NCBI GenBank assembly: GCA_029857925.1
Contig: JAOUGF010000196.1
Span: forward strand, 1 to 5,203
Reading direction: 5' to 3'
DNA: 5,203 nt
Origin: Gammaproteobacteria bacterium
GTDB taxonomy: Bacteria; Pseudomonadota; Gammaproteobacteria; S012-40
The notes under the pieces were generated by a model that saw nothing but the letters and a program-made list of their open reading frames with translations, did no database searches and was not told the DNA's origin. Positions 4,981 through 5,203 of this stretch are shown one piece after another (the stretch's first letter is position 1; every line of letters begins with the position of its first letter). Position numbers and translations under genes: made by a program.

Positions 4981-5098
4981 TGGCGATCGTAGCGAGGGAA
5001 GGTCGTTAGCGGCAGATTTTTTGATTGTTTGACGCGAATAGCCGCCGCTGTTTAACGAAAAAGATCGGAAAATATACCAAAAAGGGCTTTCCGCTAGT

Positions 5099-5203
5099 TT
5101 AATTCGATGCACGGATGCGGTGAGGCCCGCGCCGGATCACGGGATGCGCCCATGCCATCGCCCATCCCGCCAGTGCCAGTATGACGTCTGTAATATCTGC
5201 GTG
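5099..5203 (-). CDS. Possible C-terminal fragment of unknown protein
   Basis: A minus-strand frame enters from the right edge and stays open for 34 codons to TAA at 5101-5099. The tail contains the hydrophobic, Trp-bearing stretch VILALAGWAMAWAHPVIRR and ends in a basic segment with several Arg. If the sequence at 4966-4980 is an element end, this could be the C-terminus of its transposase, with about 120 bases between stop and terminus. I cannot match it to a transposase family. It may also be a chance open frame in GC-rich DNA; other minus-strand frames here close sooner. Confidence 0.3.
   Translation of the reverse strand, partial: HADITDVILALAGWAMAWAHPVIRRGPHRIRASN

Noticed and set aside
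5144..5202. Minus-strand peptide with YWHWRDGRWHGRI, resembling part of IS5-type transposases
   Set aside because: The frame stops after about 19 codons and the resemblance is limited to aromatic and Arg residues; it would also be the wrong part of a transposase for this position.

Overview
The window looks like a chromosomal fragment from a Gram-negative bacterium, most likely a gammaproteobacterium. Three things point there: a well-conserved NsrR-type Rrf2 repressor, a chemotaxis-type CheW domain joined to a periplasmic LysM domain, and a base composition near 50% GC. I cannot place it more precisely. No rRNA, tRNA or CRISPR array was seen.

Layout, left to right. Bases 1-91 hold the start of an unrecognised minus-strand gene running off the left edge. 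Bases 92-536 hold a probable minus-strand intrinsic terminator, a plausible plus-strand promoter and a possible Cys-rich 61-residue protein (315-500). An nsrR-like gene (537-1013, minus) follows. A 371-base divergent intergenic region (1014-1384) carries a direct repeat, two short dyads and a sigma-54-like promoter. Then come two translationally coupled plus-strand genes of unknown function: a 134-residue alpha/beta protein and a 385-residue Trp-rich, mostly helical protein, overlapping by ATGA. A 201-base gap (2944-3144) holds two inverted repeats; a near-perfect 13-base direct repeat begins in the last codons before it and extends into it. It leads to the most notable gene, a 606-residue protein with an N-terminal CheW-like domain, a long acidic low-complexity linker, one transmembrane helix, an Ala/Pro/Thr-rich linker and a C-terminal LysM domain (3145-4965). 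Its stop codon touches a sequence that looks like an insertion-sequence terminus, and a minus-strand reading-frame tail leaves the right edge.

How the parts may work together is mostly inference. NsrR is an iron-sulphur nitric-oxide sensor, but no recognisable NO-detoxification gene and no convincing NsrR box is visible here. The CheW-TM-LysM protein would place a chemosensory coupling domain in the cytoplasm and a peptidoglycan-binding domain in the periplasm. This suggests a cell-wall-anchored scaffold for a chemosensory array or polar machinery, comparable in logic to FimV/HubP but with a different domain content and opposite polarity. The coupled 134/385-residue pair has no assigned function; it has its own upstream control region and seems to be a separate unit from the CheW-LysM gene.
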